From Hyphomicrobiales bacterium (GTDB taxonomy: Bacteria; Pseudomonadota; Alphaproteobacteria; Rhizobiales; Aestuariivirgaceae): DNA of 7,065 nt. Of this stretch, positions 5,796 through 7,065 are shown one piece after another. A program made the position numbers and the translations under genes. The DNA lies in contig JANYGE010000004.1 in the NCBI GenBank assembly GCA_025362535.1, forward strand, positions 1-7,065, read 5' to 3'. Below the pieces are notes generated by a model, which worked only from the letters and a program-made list of their open reading frames with translations, searched no databases and was not told where the DNA came from. Each line of letters begins with the position of its first letter. Position 1 is the stretch's first letter.

Positions 5796-6323
5796 ATGAC
5801 AAAAAGAATTTTGACTACAGCATTGATGATGATCGCAATGATTGGCGTTGCGGAGGCGCACCCTGATGGGAGCCACGCAATTGGTTTGGTGCATGGATTT
5901 ATGCATCCTCTGACAGGATGGGATCATATTGTTGCAATGGTGGCTGTTGGTTTCTTCGCCGCCACATTGGGTGGGCGCGCTGTTTGGGCGGTGCCATCAA
6001 CGTTTGTGGTGATGATGGCAGCGGGTGGTGCCTGGGGCATGGCCGCGATGCCACTGCCATTTGTTGAAATAGGAATCATGACTTCAGTTGTGGTGTTGGC
6101 TGGTGTGGCCCTGCTGCGCTGGAATGCTTCGCTTTATTCTGCCATGGCCTTGTGTGGATTCTTTGCGGTGTTCCATGGTTATGCTCATGGAGCTGAAATG
6201 CCAACTGAAGCTGCGGGCCTGACTTATGCTGTTGGTTTTATGGTAGCCACCGCATTGTTGCATGTTGCAGGTCTTGCTGTTGGCATGTTTGCTGCACGCC
6301 GCAGGGTTGCTCAGCAAGCTTGA
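5796..6323 (+). CDS. hupE: HupE/UreJ family nickel/cobalt permease
   Basis: A 175-residue inner-membrane protein of the HupE/UreJ family, secondary transporters that bring Ni2+ (or Co2+) into the cytoplasm for hydrogenase, urease or cobalamin enzymes. Residues 1-21 look like a signal peptide ending AEA before His22 (HPDG), a known feature of the family that places a metal-binding histidine at the new N terminus. The diagnostic H-x5-D-H is HPLTGWDH (37-44), and FHGYAHGAE is at 126-134. About six hydrophobic segments can be seen. The ATG at 5796 is chosen because AAAGGA lies eight bases upstream and a frame starting earlier adds 33 residues that would bury the signal peptide. No urease or hydrogenase gene is within the window, so the metal client is unknown. 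Its stop codon overlaps the next start. Confidence 0.92.
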   Translation: MTKRILTTALMMIAMIGVAEAHPDGSHAIGLVHGFMHPLTGWDHIVAMVAVGFFAATLGGRAVWAVPSTFVVMMAAGGAWGMAAMPLPFVEIGIMTSVVVLAGVALLRWNASLYSAMALCGFFAVFHGYAHGAEMPTEAAGLTYAVGFMVATALLHVAGLAVGMFAARRRVAQQA

Positions 6324-7065
6324 TGTCTCCCAAAAATTCCAGCACCCATGATGTAATCATCATTGGTGCTGGCGCTGCTGGTCTGATGGCTGCAATTACG
6401 GCGGGTGCGCGGGGCTCTCGCGTGGTGGTGTTGGATCATCTTGACTATGTCGGGTCTAAGATTTTGATCTCCGGTGGTGGGCGCTGTAATTTTACCAACA
6501 CTGGCACCACACCTAAAAACTTCATTTCGCAAAACCCACATTTTTGCCGTTCGGCCTTGAGCCGCTATACACCCACTGATTTTTTAGCGCTGATCGAGAA
6601 GCACAAAATTGCGTGGCGCGAAAAAACTTTGGGGCAATTGTTTTGCGATGGTTCGGCCAAGCAGATCGTAGCGATGTTGATGGCCGAATGTGCGGCAGCC
6701 AATGTTGATATCAGATTGAATGTAAAAATTTCTGACTTGCGAAAATCGGAAAATTTTACTGTTGAATCTTCGATGGGCACATTCGAAGCAAAGCAACTGG
6801 TGTTAGCCACTGGAGGCTTATCGATTCCCAAAATGGGGGCCACAGGGTTCTCTCTTGATGTGGCCAAAAAATTTGGGTTGCGTTTGGTGCAGCATAAGCC
6901 GGGTTTGGTTCCGCTGCGTGTGCCAGCTGATGTTTTGCAATTTTATACCGATCTTTCCGGGCTTGCTGTGCCAGCCACCACATATGCAGGCAAAATGAAA
7001 TTTTCGGAGAATATTCTATTCACGCATCGTGGACTTTCGGGGCCAGCTATATTGCAAGCATCATC
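6323..7065 (+). CDS. HI0933-like FAD-dependent flavoprotein (NAD(P)/FAD-dependent oxidoreductase), 3' end outside window
   Basis: The first 247 residues of a cytoplasmic flavoprotein of the HI0933/YhiN family, usually near 390-420 residues, cut by the window edge. The N terminus MSPKNSSTHDVIIIGAGAAG has the Rossmann dinucleotide-binding glycines at 15-20. ISGGGRCNFTNTG follows at 49-61, a hallmark of this family; then GQLFCDGSAKQIV, LATGGLSIPKMGATG and FTHRGLSGPAILQ. The physiological reaction of most members is unknown; some gut relatives act in bile-acid metabolism, and this should not be assumed here. The start ATG at 6323 shares its A with the permease TGA (TGATG), which implies translational coupling in a two-gene operon. 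No frameshift was seen in the visible part. Confidence 0.92.
   Translation, partial: MSPKNSSTHDVIIIGAGAAGLMAAITAGARGSRVVVLDHLDYVGSKILISGGGRCNFTNTGTTPKNFISQNPHFCRSALSRYTPTDFLALIEKHKIAWREKTLGQLFCDGSAKQIVAMLMAECAAANVDIRLNVKISDLRKSENFTVESSMGTFEAKQLVLATGGLSIPKMGATGFSLDVAKKFGLRLVQHKPGLVPLRVPADVLQFYTDLSGLAVPATTYAGKMKFSENILFTHRGLSGPAILQAS

Noticed and set aside
5761..5799. 12-codon leader frame ending in an ATGA overlap with the permease start
   Set aside because: Too short to tell from chance, and its start has no clear ribosome binding site; mentioned in the intergenic entry only.

Overview
The window reads as ordinary bacterial chromosome of moderate GC content, most likely from an alphaproteobacterium, probably Hyphomicrobiales/Rhizobiales. 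This rests on the mix of families (single-chain aconitase X, HupE/UreJ permease, HI0933-type flavoprotein), the codon use and the style of the promoter repeats. No rRNA, tRNA, CRISPR array, phage gene or insertion sequence was seen. The lineage call is an inference without a marker gene.

Layout. (1) 43-3176, plus strand: a fused aconitase X dehydratase followed 59 bases later by a family I-type acetyl-CoA hydrolase / acyl-CoA:carboxylate CoA-transferase, probably one operon for catabolism of a hydroxy acid or hydroxyproline-like compound. (2) 3177-4296: about 1.1 kb holding two very small minus-strand genes (3275-3463 and 3909-4127). Each encodes a secreted peptide with a signal sequence and a C-x4-C pair. 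Alignment by eye shows the two are paralogues. They also share an identical Shine-Dalgarno core and spacing, and a 36-base upstream element that matches at 28 positions and lies at nearly the same distance from each start. Each is followed by a terminator-like hairpin whose loop carries the same 12 bases. Between them lie a strong bidirectional terminator, a long perfect 11-bp inverted repeat and a possible 24-codon ORF. (3) 4297-5700, plus: an amidase-signature hydrolase, divergent from the second small gene. (4) 5796-7065, plus: a HupE/UreJ nickel/cobalt permease whose stop overlaps the start of an HI0933-like FAD flavoprotein, which runs off the window.

The metabolic genes are recognisable families, though the aconitase X/CoA-transferase pair has no obvious textbook pathway. 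The part that looks undescribed is the 3.2-4.3 kb region: a duplicated cassette of tiny exported cysteine-pair peptides with matching regulatory ends, plus a run of hairpins whose minus-strand loops are C-rich and resemble anti-Shine-Dalgarno sequences. Everything here comes from reading the sequence; no database search or folding program was run.
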